DNA of 64,000 bases from assembly GCF_003752405.1 (NCBI RefSeq), contig NZ_RKHK01000001.1, forward strand, positions 496,001-560,000, given 5' to 3'. The position numbers and the translations under genes were made by a program. How positions within the stretch are numbered: position 1 is the first letter of the stretch; each line of letters opens with the position of its first letter. Shown here piece after piece: positions 16,431 through 27,844 of this stretch. The notes beneath the pieces were generated by a model. The model was given only the letters and a program-made list of their open reading frames with translations. It was not told the DNA's origin and did not search any database. This stretch comes from Bogoriella caseilytica. GTDB taxonomy: Bacteria; Actinomycetota; Actinomycetes; Actinomycetales; Actinomycetaceae.

Positions 16431-19010
16431 TCAGCTCTTGCCGTGATGGATCAGCACGTGGTCCACGCTGGACCTCTTCGAGCGCGGCACCAGCACCTTC
16501 TTCTTGTAGTGCCCCACCGCGACGAAAGAAATGAGCACCTCACTGTCAGAGAGTCCGATGATCTCCCGGATCGCCTTCTCACGCGCAAGCCCCATGGCGG
16601 TGTTCAGCGGGCAGGAGCCCAGTCCCACGTGGGTCAGGCCAAGAAGGAGCCCCATCATGAACAATCCGCCGTCCACGAACGGCTGGTTGCGCTCCTCCGG
16701 GAAGAGCATCGCGTCCAGGTCAGCCGTCACGAGCAGAAGGCGTGGCGGCATGGGATAGCCGCTGAATCCTCCCTGGATGTCCACCAGCTTCTTGATGGTC
16801 TCCGGGTCACTGAACTGGTGGACGCGCCCGGTCTGGCGGTTGCACACCGATGGCGACTGCATTCCGATCTGCACGGCTCGGGCGATGTCCTCGTCGCGCA
16901 CCGGCTTCTTGGTGAACTCACGGACGCTGCGCCGGCCGTACATGATGTCGATGAAGTCGTTCTTGCCGGCCCGTCGCGGAACTATCTCGCGCTCCTTGGC
17001 TGCTGCCAGCACGCCACCCTCGATCCGCGGCGCCTTGCTGATCAACTTCTGAGCGTCCCGGTTGAAGTTGTCCCAGAACTCAGAAACATCGTGCTTGAGC
17101 TTGGCGTGGCGGTCGAAGTACGTGCGGGCCACGGCGGCCGAGCTCTGCAGGAACGGGTCCTCCAGGCTGTGCCCGGCCTCCAACCAGGCGTTCATCTCCC
17201 TGGCGAGCCCGGGCATGGCAATCTTGCCGAAGCCAGCACGGAAGTCCTCACGGCTCAGGCCCTTCTCGAGGGCGTGGGCGTGAAAGATGATCCTCGCGCG
17301 GGAACCGCCGAGGCTTTCTGGCACGCGCCGCTTCTCTTGTGCTGCAAGCAGCCTCTCCAGGTCGCTGTCCACCACGAGCTTGGCACGCTCAGCGAAGGAC
17401 TTCGGCTTCGGCTTCGGCTTCGGCTTGGCGGCGGGCGGCGCGGGCACGAACTCGAGTGGTACTTCCTCGATGGAGATGCTTCGCACCTCGGCACCCGCAT
17501 CCGGGCCGGTGAAGTGCACGGCACCGAGCATGAACTGGGAGTAGCCGTCTTCCGTCATGCGGAAAGGAACGACGTCCACCCGAGGCACCGCCTCGTAGGT
17601 TGCGATGTCGACCGCACCCACCACTCGGAACTTGCCGCTCTGCGGGTTGCGCAGATGGACGTTGACCGACGAGGTCTGCGTCTTCGGGGTCCAGTCGATG
17701 CGGAGCCGGTAGGCGCCACCTTTGCGAACGGGTTTCGGCAGGTCACACCAGACGAGATTGCCGCGAGCTGCGCCATCAGTGCCAACCCTGAGGCGGGCCC
17801 CGCTTCGGCGTCGCTTGATCTGCCAGGCCTCGTTATTCGCCGTGAACTCGGGCTTGACGACCTCGGACTGCTCCACAGGATGCAAAGAGGCTGACTGTTT
17901 CTTGCTGGGGTCCAGTGCTTCCGCCAGCCATTTCAGTGACGTGTTGCGTCCAGTCTCCATGTACTCTTCGGCGCCGCTCAGGTCAATCTTGAGGGTGACC
18001 TGGGGGTTGGCGTTGATCGTCTCAGCGGTGTCGGTCTCATAGACCCGCCGGCGCTCCCCCAACCCGAAGGCGTCCATGAGGTTTTGGAAACGATCGGCTC
18101 CGCGCTTGGTGTTGTAGATCGAGGAGAAGGGCTTGCCGAAGATGGCTGCGAAACAGGACCCGTGGTAGCTGTCAGTGATGACATACGTCGAGTCACGGTA
18201 GGTGCGCAGGAAGTTCTCCGGGCCGTCCTCGCCCATCACCTCCGCACGAGGGTCAACCTGCCAGAGTTCCTGAGCCGGCTCGCGACCTCCGTCAGGGTTG
18301 GGGATGACGCGGATCTTGGCCAGCCCGAGCTTGTCTGCGATCCGCCGGGCGACGGCAACCTTCTCGCGGTTCGGGTCGAGGAAGAAGACCGTGAGGTACT
18401 CGCCGTCGGTGCTCACCGTGCCTTTGTCCGCAAGGTCGCTGTAGTGCTCGCGGGGCAGCAGGAAGACCGGGTCGACCACCAGGGAGGCGCCCACGCCGAA
18501 GACGTCTCGCGCGGTGTCGATGGCGTACTTCTCCCGAACGGAGATCGCCTGGAAGTCCTGGAGGTTCGCGGCGTGCTTGGCGACGAACGCGGGATCGAAC
18601 TTCTCGGTGCCGCGGTTGCCGAACGATGTGGCATAAGCGACGCGGTTGTTCTCCGGGCGCACGAAATGCAAAAAGAGATCGTCATTCACTCGCCCGATCA
18701 GCGGGTTCCACAGCTGGTCGCTTCCCACGACGAAGGTCCGGGCCTTGTCGTTAAGATACGGGAGCTCGGAGTAGTGGAACTGGTCGGTGAAGTCGTAGCC
18801 GATCCGCCGCGCGAATTCGAGGGAAAGGATGTCGTCAGGCCAGTCGACGCGATAGCCGTTATAACCCAATGGCTCGTGAACCATCAGGGTCTTGTGGCCA
18901 AGCCCGACGATCGCCCGGTTCAGTCCGTAGTACGTGAGAATAGATCCGTAGTTCTTCCCGTACCACCATCCGAGAATAGCAACGTCATACGCCTTCTTCG
19001 GACTATTCAT
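16431..19010 (-). CDS. Polysaccharide pyruvyltransferase - beta-sandwich - nitroreductase fusion protein
   Basis: An unusual three-part protein of about 860 residues. Residues ~8-360 are a polysaccharide pyruvyl transferase domain: DVAILGWWYGKNYGSILTYY at the start, FVVGSDQLWNP near 98, RVAYATSFG near 128, and YVITDSYHGSCFAAIFGKPF near 285. Residues ~390-525 look like a beta-sandwich, possibly carbohydrate-binding. A (PK)n linker lies at ~530-539. Residues ~545-680 are helical, with an HALEKGLSREDFRAGFGK motif, and ~685-860 form a nitroreductase domain with the FMN-site motifs RRSVREF, SPSVCNRQ and VGLGSCPLN. Family knowledge: the first domain ketalises a sugar with pyruvate, the last uses FMN to reduce a small substrate; the combined role is unknown. 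The third-codon ATG at 19010 is chosen for its spacing to GAAGGG; an ATG at 19016 is possible. TAGACT at 19041-19046 may be the -10. Confidence 0.88.
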   Translation of the reverse strand: MNSPKKAYDVAILGWWYGKNYGSILTYYGLNRAIVGLGHKTLMVHEPLGYNGYRVDWPDDILSLEFARRIGYDFTDQFHYSELPYLNDKARTFVVGSDQLWNPLIGRVNDDLFLHFVRPENNRVAYATSFGNRGTEKFDPAFVAKHAANLQDFQAISVREKYAIDTARDVFGVGASLVVDPVFLLPREHYSDLADKGTVSTDGEYLTVFFLDPNREKVAVARRIADKLGLAKIRVIPNPDGGREPAQELWQVDPRAEVMGEDGPENFLRTYRDSTYVITDSYHGSCFAAIFGKPFSSIYNTKRGADRFQNLMDAFGLGERRRVYETDTAETINANPQVTLKIDLSGAEEYMETGRNTSLKWLAEALDPSKKQSASLHPVEQSEVVKPEFTANNEAWQIKRRRSGARLRVGTDGAARGNLVWCDLPKPVRKGGAYRLRIDWTPKTQTSSVNVHLRNPQSGKFRVVGAVDIATYEAVPRVDVVPFRMTEDGYSQFMLGAVHFTGPDAGAEVRSISIEEVPLEFVPAPPAAKPKPKPKPKSFAERAKLVVDSDLERLLAAQEKRRVPESLGGSRARIIFHAHALEKGLSREDFRAGFGKIAMPGLAREMNAWLEAGHSLEDPFLQSSAAVARTYFDRHAKLKHDVSEFWDNFNRDAQKLISKAPRIEGGVLAAAKEREIVPRRAGKNDFIDIMYGRRSVREFTKKPVRDEDIARAVQIGMQSPSVCNRQTGRVHQFSDPETIKKLVDIQGGFSGYPMPPRLLLVTADLDAMLFPEERNQPFVDGGLFMMGLLLGLTHVGLGSCPLNTAMGLAREKAIREIIGLSDSEVLISFVAVGHYKKKVLVPRSKRSSVDHVLIHHGKS

Positions 19011-19040
19011 CAACATTTCCCTTCGTACCGAGGCCAGGCC

Positions 19041-19046
19041 AGTCTA
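19041..19046 (-). promoter_or_regulatory. Candidate -10 box for the fusion gene
   Basis: On the minus strand TAGACT lies about 30 nt upstream of the start region, leaving a short leader that includes the GAAGGG ribosome binding site. Confidence 0.45.
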
Positions 19047-19095
19047 GCGGCCGGGGCCCACCGAGGAGGCGCCACCGCGGGGACATCGGTCACGA

Positions 19096-21738
19096 TCAGC
19101 GGATGCTGACGTCCCCACGGGCCACCCACCTGAGACCGACTGCGGTCTGGACTTCCAGCCACTGGCCCGATGCGGAGACGCGCGTCGCCTGCAGCACCGT
19201 TCCCGGATTCAGGGCGTGCGGAGCAGTGCCACCTTCCCAGGAGCTCGCTCGAGGTCCGCACGCCGAGCTCGTGAGGGGCGAGACCCAGCCTTGAGTCTGG
19301 GACTCGACCACATACTGGCGGGACGCAGCCCTCGTCCCGGACGGTGTGCCGCACATGGTCAGATCCTCCCGCGGAACCCACCGATTACCGGCGCGTGTCT
19401 GGATCTGGAGCCACTGCCCAGAGGCGGAGATGCGGGTCGCCTGGACGACCGCGCCGGCGCTGATCGAAATCGGTGCGGTACCAGTCCCCCAGTGTCGCGC
19501 CTCAGGCCCACAGGCCGAGCTGACGATCGGGGACACACCGGCAGAAGTGGCATCTTGTGCGACGTAAAGCCTGGAGGCCTGCCTCGTACCAGCGGGGGTG
19601 GCGCATTGACTCACATCATCTCGCCTCACCCAGCGAGGCCCACCAGCGGTCTGGATCTCCAGCCACTGCCCGGACGCGGAGATCCGGGTCGCCTGGACGA
19701 CGGTCCCGGCACCGATCGATCGCGCCTCAGCGCCGCACCGCTCGAAGGGCGACCGCCAACCGACGGTCGATGACTGCACCACGTACTGCCTGGAGGCGCC
19801 GCGGGTCCCGTTAGGATCCGTGCAGGCGGCGTTGATCTGGGCCGAACTTGCGTAGTCCACCGAGTCACGGGCCACCCACCGCCGGCCGGATTGGGTGTGG
19901 ACCTCCAGCCAGAGGCCCGAAGCGGAGATCCGGGTCGCCTGCAGGACGGTTCCAGCTGGCATCGAGACGGCATCGGTGCCACAGCGGAGCAAGGGCTTCG
20001 CCCAACCAAGCGTCCCTGTGCGCACCACGTACTGGCGCGAAGCACTGCGGGTCCCGGCTGGGTCGGTACAGGCTCGCGCGATGTCACTGGAGGTGGCGTA
20101 GTCCACCGCGCTGCGAGCCACCCAGCGAGGACCGGAAGGTGTCTGCACCTCGAGCCAATCCCTGGAGGCTGAGATCCTCGTCGCTTGCAGGGTGGCACCC
20201 ACTGGGAGCGTGATTGACCCTTCCGCGCAGTTGTCTCGTGGCACGAGCCAGGCCGTGACCGCGCTCGTGACGACGTACTGGCGGGACGCGGAGGAGGCCC
20301 CACTCACCGGTTCGCACTCAGGAGGAGTGGGTTGGTAGGGCGGGTGCTGCGAGGTGCTCGTGTAGACCCGCTGGATCAGCCCGGGGATGCGATCGACGAT
20401 GGCCTGCCCCGGGCAGGTGGTGGACTGCACCCGGCGGTGTCCGTAGATGCGCGGCAAGCCAGAGGTGGACCCCACCGTCGTGGTGGTGCGGGCATCGATG
20501 CCGGCCCGGTGGAACTGCCAGGCGATGATTTCCACGAAGCGGTCATAGACCACCTCGGGTGGGCTGGTACTGGTGAAGTCACCCATCACGGCGATGCCCA
20601 GCGAGCCGGTGTTGTGGCCAGAGGCGTGCCCACCGACCACCATCCGGCCAGCGGGCGAGTCCAGAGTGCCTTTGCGGCCTTCGAAGACCTGACCGAATCG
20701 GTCGACGAGGAAGTTGTATCCGATGTCGCCCCAGTTCCGGTCCCAGCGGTGAAAGTGCCAGATTCCGCGAACGATGCCAGCGGACTGCCCTGCGGTGTAG
20801 TTATTCGTGCCGGCCGTGTGGTGCAGGGTGGCGCTGCGCAACTCCGGGTACTCCACGGGGTAGTCGATCGGCCAGGTGGTATTGGCCTCGTCAGCACTCC
20901 AGCCAGCCCGGGAGATGATCGTGGGTGCGGCCGGGCCACTGGCTGGCATGGCCGAGGTCGTCTGCGGGCTCGCCTGGCTCTGTGACTCGGATGTACTGCT
21001 CTCCGCCTGGGCCTCTACCTCGTGCGTCTCTGCCTCTGCTGCGGCCTCGGCCGCAGCGAGCTCAGCGAAGGCGCTCGCCGGGACGACCGGGTCTTCCGTG
21101 GGCAACTCGCGAGCCGTCTCAGGCTCGACGATCTCTGCAATGGCCTGCTCGGGCTCGGCAGGATTGTCGGGAATGAGGGCGAGTTCCAGTCCCGTGGGAA
21201 GCTCCTGGATGTCGCCCGAGATCTGGATCTGGACACCGGTGGCTCCGCCCGTGATGAACACGCCCGCGCACGCCGGACAGGTACAGATCGGGAGCCACGG
21301 CGACCAGCCCTCCGCCTCATAGACACGGAGGAAGATGTCGAGGTCCGCGTCGAGACCCGCCTCCGGATCCTCGCTGCCCGCCCAGGTGAGCCCTGCGACG
21401 AGGAAGTGCTCGGTCTGCACGGGCTCGCTCAGCACGGCAATGCCCTCGAGAGATTCGTCCGCGCGCATCGTGGAAGGCTGCGCGGCGAGCTGCTCGGCTC
21501 CGTCGACGGCGATGGATGTGCGCTCCGCCGCATCGTCGGTGAGTGGGAGGTACTGGACCGGTGCCGGGTCGGAGGTGGCTTCGTGGGTCGACACTCCACC
21601 CTGTGCGCCCGCATCCTCTTCCGGACCGGTCGATTCCGGATCCTCGGTGTTCGCATGTGCTGGTAGGGCAACAGTGGAAGTCAGGCCGGCGAACACCAGC
21701 GCTGCGGCCGTGGCAGTGACGGATCGGGTAACGGTCAT
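19096..21738 (-). CDS. Secreted PGRP-type N-acetylmuramoyl-L-alanine amidase with five C-terminal repeats
   Basis: 880 residues. Signal peptide 1-30 (cleavage near ALPAHAN). A poorly defined N-terminal region includes an odd ICTCPACAG cysteine cluster near 151-159. An Ala/Glu-rich linker (225-265) precedes the PGRP/amidase_2 domain (about 272-465) with zinc ligands H306 (LHHTAG), H434 (YGHRRV) and C442 (TTCPG) and the signature GHNTGSLGIAVMGDF. Residues 483-880 are five repeats of 75-85 residues, each with ASRQYVV, then QATRISASGQWLEVQT and RWVARxDV, probably SH3-like wall-binding modules, each with paired Cys/Pro segments. It should cut the amide between muramic acid and the peptide stem outside the cell. 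It sits between the fusion gene and glf in the galactan cluster. Confidence 0.9.
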   Translation of the reverse strand: MTVTRSVTATAAALVFAGLTSTVALPAHANTEDPESTGPEEDAGAQGGVSTHEATSDPAPVQYLPLTDDAAERTSIAVDGAEQLAAQPSTMRADESLEGIAVLSEPVQTEHFLVAGLTWAGSEDPEAGLDADLDIFLRVYEAEGWSPWLPICTCPACAGVFITGGATGVQIQISGDIQELPTGLELALIPDNPAEPEQAIAEIVEPETARELPTEDPVVPASAFAELAAAEAAAEAETHEVEAQAESSTSESQSQASPQTTSAMPASGPAAPTIISRAGWSADEANTTWPIDYPVEYPELRSATLHHTAGTNNYTAGQSAGIVRGIWHFHRWDRNWGDIGYNFLVDRFGQVFEGRKGTLDSPAGRMVVGGHASGHNTGSLGIAVMGDFTSTSPPEVVYDRFVEIIAWQFHRAGIDARTTTTVGSTSGLPRIYGHRRVQSTTCPGQAIVDRIPGLIQRVYTSTSQHPPYQPTPPECEPVSGASSASRQYVVTSAVTAWLVPRDNCAEGSITLPVGATLQATRISASRDWLEVQTPSGPRWVARSAVDYATSSDIARACTDPAGTRSASRQYVVRTGTLGWAKPLLRCGTDAVSMPAGTVLQATRISASGLWLEVHTQSGRRWVARDSVDYASSAQINAACTDPNGTRGASRQYVVQSSTVGWRSPFERCGAEARSIGAGTVVQATRISASGQWLEIQTAGGPRWVRRDDVSQCATPAGTRQASRLYVAQDATSAGVSPIVSSACGPEARHWGTGTAPISISAGAVVQATRISASGQWLQIQTRAGNRWVPREDLTMCGTPSGTRAASRQYVVESQTQGWVSPLTSSACGPRASSWEGGTAPHALNPGTVLQATRVSASGQWLEVQTAVGLRWVARGDVSIR

Positions 21739-21762
21739 GAGCAGGCCCCCGGGGGAAGTGAC

Positions 21763-21796
21763 TGGGCGCGGGCAGAGAAGGTTCTGCCCGCGCCCA
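21763..21796 (-). terminator. Strong hairpin between glf and the amidase gene
   Basis: A perfect 14-bp inverted repeat (TGGGCGCGGGCAGA with its complement) around a 6-nt loop lies 55 bp after the glf stop and 24 nt before the amidase start. It can end the glf transcript, but its place just before the amidase start also allows a role as an attenuator. Confidence 0.65.
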
Positions 21797-21850
21797 AGCT
21801 ACGTCAGCTTCCACCTCAGGCCACGGCGGACGCGCGGGGGCTGGGAAAGA

Positions 21851-24882
<3,032 letters not shown>

Positions 24883-25001
24883 GAAGCTCTCCTGAGTCGT
24901 CAGCGGCGCCGTGTGGGCACCCCGCACTATATGGGTCAAGGCACGCCGCCACCAAGACCCCCCAGGACGACGATCCACTCGAAGGATTGAGACTTCTTCG
25001 G

Positions 25002-26810
25002 TCAGCCGTGAATGGTGGCGCGCCAGCTCTCGGGGTCGGTGAGGTCCCGGGCAGCGGCGCGGTAGCTCTCGGAGAGTTCATCCCACTGCTTGCGCAACTC
25101 GGCCAGCGCGGCACCAGAGCTCTTGAACTGAGCGCGGAAGAACGCCTGGTCACGGCGGTAGACGTTGGCCGAGGTGCGCGCCGAGTCGGTCACCACCACA
25201 GAGTCGTAGCGCGGCATACGCCACCAGGTGGCGTCGCGTCGAACAAGTTCGATCTGGGGCGCCGCATCGGGAGGCGGCGATGCCGAGGCCCAGTGCCTGG
25301 CGACCTGCGCGGCCGTCCAGACTGGCAACTTCCGGCGTGAGGGCGGGAAATCCCACTCGATATCGAAGGTTCGTCGCCCACCCACAGCCGCGGGGATCGC
25401 ATCCGGCTTCGCGTAGAGCTGGTTCTCCACGAAGTCTCCACGCAGGGCACGCAGTCGAGCAAAGATCACCGGAAGGTCCTCGTGCAAGTGCTCCGGGCCG
25501 CGCAGAATGTCTCGGTACGCCAACTCCCGGATGTGCGCAGCGAAGTACTCCATACACAACAGATGCTTGGAGTCGATCCGACCCAGGTGTCCAAGCAGCT
25601 TCCCGGAGTTCTCGTACGGCGAATGCAGCAGCGCCGAGAGAATACGGTTACGGGCGTGGAAGTAGGCCTGCCACTCGCGCGAGTCGTCCTTGTCCGTCCA
25701 GGCCACATGCCATAGTGCCGAGGAGGGCAGGGAGACCGTGGAAATGTTCGCCTGGAGCTTGGCGCGAATCGAGTATTCGGCGTCGTCCCACTTCAGGAAG
25801 GCGGGCAGGGAGAGGCCGATGCGGCGCATCACGTCGGTGGGGATGAGGCACATCCACCAGCCGGTGTAGTGCGCGGTCTCACGGCGGTGGGCCCAGGTGG
25901 TGGCCCGCAGGTTACGGTCGTTGAAGTTATGCCGATGGTGCGCCGGGGGTCCGGGGTTCCACAAGAAGTTCTTCAGATCGATCTTCTCAGCCCAGGCGTG
26001 CACCACCGTGGGGTTGAACATGTCGAGCATGTGCCCACCGACGATCGTGGGTTCCGTGGCGAAACGCCCGAACTGCACCAGGCGGTAGATCGCCTCGGGC
26101 TCGACCCGGACATCGTCGTCGAGCAGTAACGTGAAGTCCGAGACCCCGGCGTCCAGAGTCTCGAGCATCGACCGGGAGAAGCCGCCGGAGCCACCGAGAT
26201 TGGCCTGTTGGATGTAGCTGAACTGCTCGCCCAGCCGCTCCGCGATGGCTTCATAGCCCGGATAATCGGAGACCTTCTTGCTGCCCTGGTCGATGACGTA
26301 GATCCGGTCGATGACCGAGAGTGCTTCCTCGGAGTCCGCGAGGGCGTCCAGGGTGGCCAGGCAGTAGTCCTCCTTGTTCACCGTGGTCATCCCGATCGAG
26401 GCGTGCCCCTGCCTGCGTGGCTCGGATTCGGTGGTCCACTCACCACTGAGGAGCTCGAGGCCGGCCTCGCCTGGGAGCAGGTCGAACCAGAACCAGCCGC
26501 CCTTCTCCCGCCCTGCGAGGGAGAGGGTGGCGGTCAGCTCGCCCTCGCCGTTGACCTCCTCGCGGTGGACGACCTGCGATGCGGAGGTGTGGTCGGAGGC
26601 GAAGACCTCGATGGCGCCACTGCCGCGGGTGCGCACGGTCAGGGTCACCTCGTCGGCGTCAGTGTGGTGACTCCAGTAGCCGGCGGGAAGCGCGTTGAAG
26701 TACGTGCCGTAGGAGATGCGCTCTGGCCCTCCGGAGCGGTCGACGTACAAAGCGGTGGCCTGGTGCTCCTCAGAGACGCCGGAGATGGTGTGAGCCAGCA
26801 CGATGGTCAT
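25002..26810 (-). CDS. glfT2: Galactofuranosyltransferase GlfT2-like
   Basis: 602 residues, close to mycobacterial GlfT2 in length and order. An N-terminal beta-barrel region (1-150) precedes a GT-A domain: HASIGMTTVNKEDYC near 135, IDQGSKKVSDYPGY near 173, NLGGSGGFSRSM near 204, the DDD metal motif at 231-233, WDDAEYS at 341-347 with the catalytic-type Asp, and a conserved His in LWHVAWTDKDDSREW near 368. A helical C-terminal domain follows. In Mycobacterium GlfT2 polymerises alternating beta-1,5/1,6 galactofuranose from UDP-Galf; here the linkage is not known. The ATG at 26810 has AGAAGGA 6 nt upstream and overlaps the GlfT1-like stop by 4 bp, so both transferases are coupled. Confidence 0.93.
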   Translation of the reverse strand: MTIVLAHTISGVSEEHQATALYVDRSGGPERISYGTYFNALPAGYWSHHTDADEVTLTVRTRGSGAIEVFASDHTSASQVVHREEVNGEGELTATLSLAGREKGGWFWFDLLPGEAGLELLSGEWTTESEPRRQGHASIGMTTVNKEDYCLATLDALADSEEALSVIDRIYVIDQGSKKVSDYPGYEAIAERLGEQFSYIQQANLGGSGGFSRSMLETLDAGVSDFTLLLDDDVRVEPEAIYRLVQFGRFATEPTIVGGHMLDMFNPTVVHAWAEKIDLKNFLWNPGPPAHHRHNFNDRNLRATTWAHRRETAHYTGWWMCLIPTDVMRRIGLSLPAFLKWDDAEYSIRAKLQANISTVSLPSSALWHVAWTDKDDSREWQAYFHARNRILSALLHSPYENSGKLLGHLGRIDSKHLLCMEYFAAHIRELAYRDILRGPEHLHEDLPVIFARLRALRGDFVENQLYAKPDAIPAAVGGRRTFDIEWDFPPSRRKLPVWTAAQVARHWASASPPPDAAPQIELVRRDATWWRMPRYDSVVVTDSARTSANVYRRDQAFFRAQFKSSGAALAELRKQWDELSESYRAAARDLTDPESWRATIHG

Positions 26811-27775
26811 GGATGATCCTTCTCGGGTGAGCGGGCGGAGTCGGTGGTCAAGGGTGGCATGGGCGCCCACTCGCGGTCGCGCCAGATCCGGCGGCCGTCA
26901 CGCACTCCGCGCATCAGCACGCCCAGGCCGCGCAGACTCCGCTCGACGACCACCAGCCGGAAGATCTCCTTGGCCAGGGTCAGCACGGTTCCCAGGGCGA
27001 AGCCGGGGCGGTTCAGCTTGCCATGCTCGGCGAAGTACCGGCCGACGTACGCCCGGTTACGCATGACGTGGTACTTCGCCAAGGCGCTGGAGTCGTTGAG
27101 ATGTCGCAGCCCCAGGTTGACCTGCCGCTGGGCACGTTTGCGCTTGAGCACGAAGGCATCCACGTAGGCCACCTCAGTCTGCCGTGAGGCCAGCCAGGCG
27201 TAGATGGCGTCGTCCCAGGAGATGAAGAACCGAGGGTCCGGCAGTCCGATTGATCGCACGATGTCGGTGCGGATGAGCATGCCCTCGAAGGTGCCGGAGT
27301 TGGTGATTGCGTAGCCCTCGTCGCTGAAGGCGCGGCGCGTATATGGCAGCGGCACCCCGAGGAACTGGTTGAACTTCGCTTGCCAGAAGAAGGGGGTGCC
27401 GTCCACGTCGTACCGGCGGCCGTGCAGCACGGCGAAGCGGTCCATCCAGGGCTCGAAGCGGTCCATCGCCTCGGGAAGGATCTCGACGTCGTCGTCCATC
27501 AGCCAGATCCAGTCGGCACCGGCCTCCACCGCGAGCCGGACGCCCTCACTGAACCCCCCGGCGCCACCGGTGTTCGTCTCCATCCGATGATTGACCAGAA
27601 CATCGTCGCCCAGCCGGGCGCGGTAAGACTCGATGATCTGCGCCGTCTCCGGTGCCGAGGCGTTGTCCACCACCACCACCCGGAAGGGCGGTCGATTCAT
27701 CGCAAGCACGCTCTCCAGGAGCTCGTCCAGGAGGCCCGGCCGGTTGTAGGTAACGATGGTGACAGCGAGTCGCAC
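26807..27775 (-). CDS. glfT1: GlfT1-like galactofuranosyltransferase (GT2)
   Basis: 322 residues, a GT2 enzyme from a GTG start. Motifs: VTIVTYNRPGLLDELLESVL (1-25), VVVDNAS near 37, NTGGAGGFSEGVRLA near 68 (donor loop also seen in GlfT1/GlfT2), DWIWLMDDDVEILPEAM with DDD at 94-96, and FFISWDDAIYAWLASR near 190, equivalent to the catalytic acidic pair. Mycobacterial GlfT1 adds the first galactofuranose residues to the lipid-linked primer; the same role is likely because the gene lies just upstream of and overlaps glfT2. The C-terminal 60 residues are basic and may bind the membrane. A different priming sugar cannot be ruled out. Confidence 0.82.
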   Translation of the reverse strand: MRLAVTIVTYNRPGLLDELLESVLAMNRPPFRVVVVDNASAPETAQIIESYRARLGDDVLVNHRMETNTGGAGGFSEGVRLAVEAGADWIWLMDDDVEILPEAMDRFEPWMDRFAVLHGRRYDVDGTPFFWQAKFNQFLGVPLPYTRRAFSDEGYAITNSGTFEGMLIRTDIVRSIGLPDPRFFISWDDAIYAWLASRQTEVAYVDAFVLKRKRAQRQVNLGLRHLNDSSALAKYHVMRNRAYVGRYFAEHGKLNRPGFALGTVLTLAKEIFRLVVVERSLRGLGVLMRGVRDGRRIWRDREWAPMPPLTTDSARSPEKDHP

Positions 27776-27844
27776 ACCCCGCAGTCTCGCATGCCGGCCG
27801 GGACCGGGCTGCCCTGGGGGCGCGCCGCGGCAGTGGGTCTGGTC

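Noticed and set aside
16443-17894. A 483-codon frame antisense to the fusion gene
   Set aside because: Low complexity and Val/Leu/His/Arg-biased; the opposite strand codes the nitroreductase domain.
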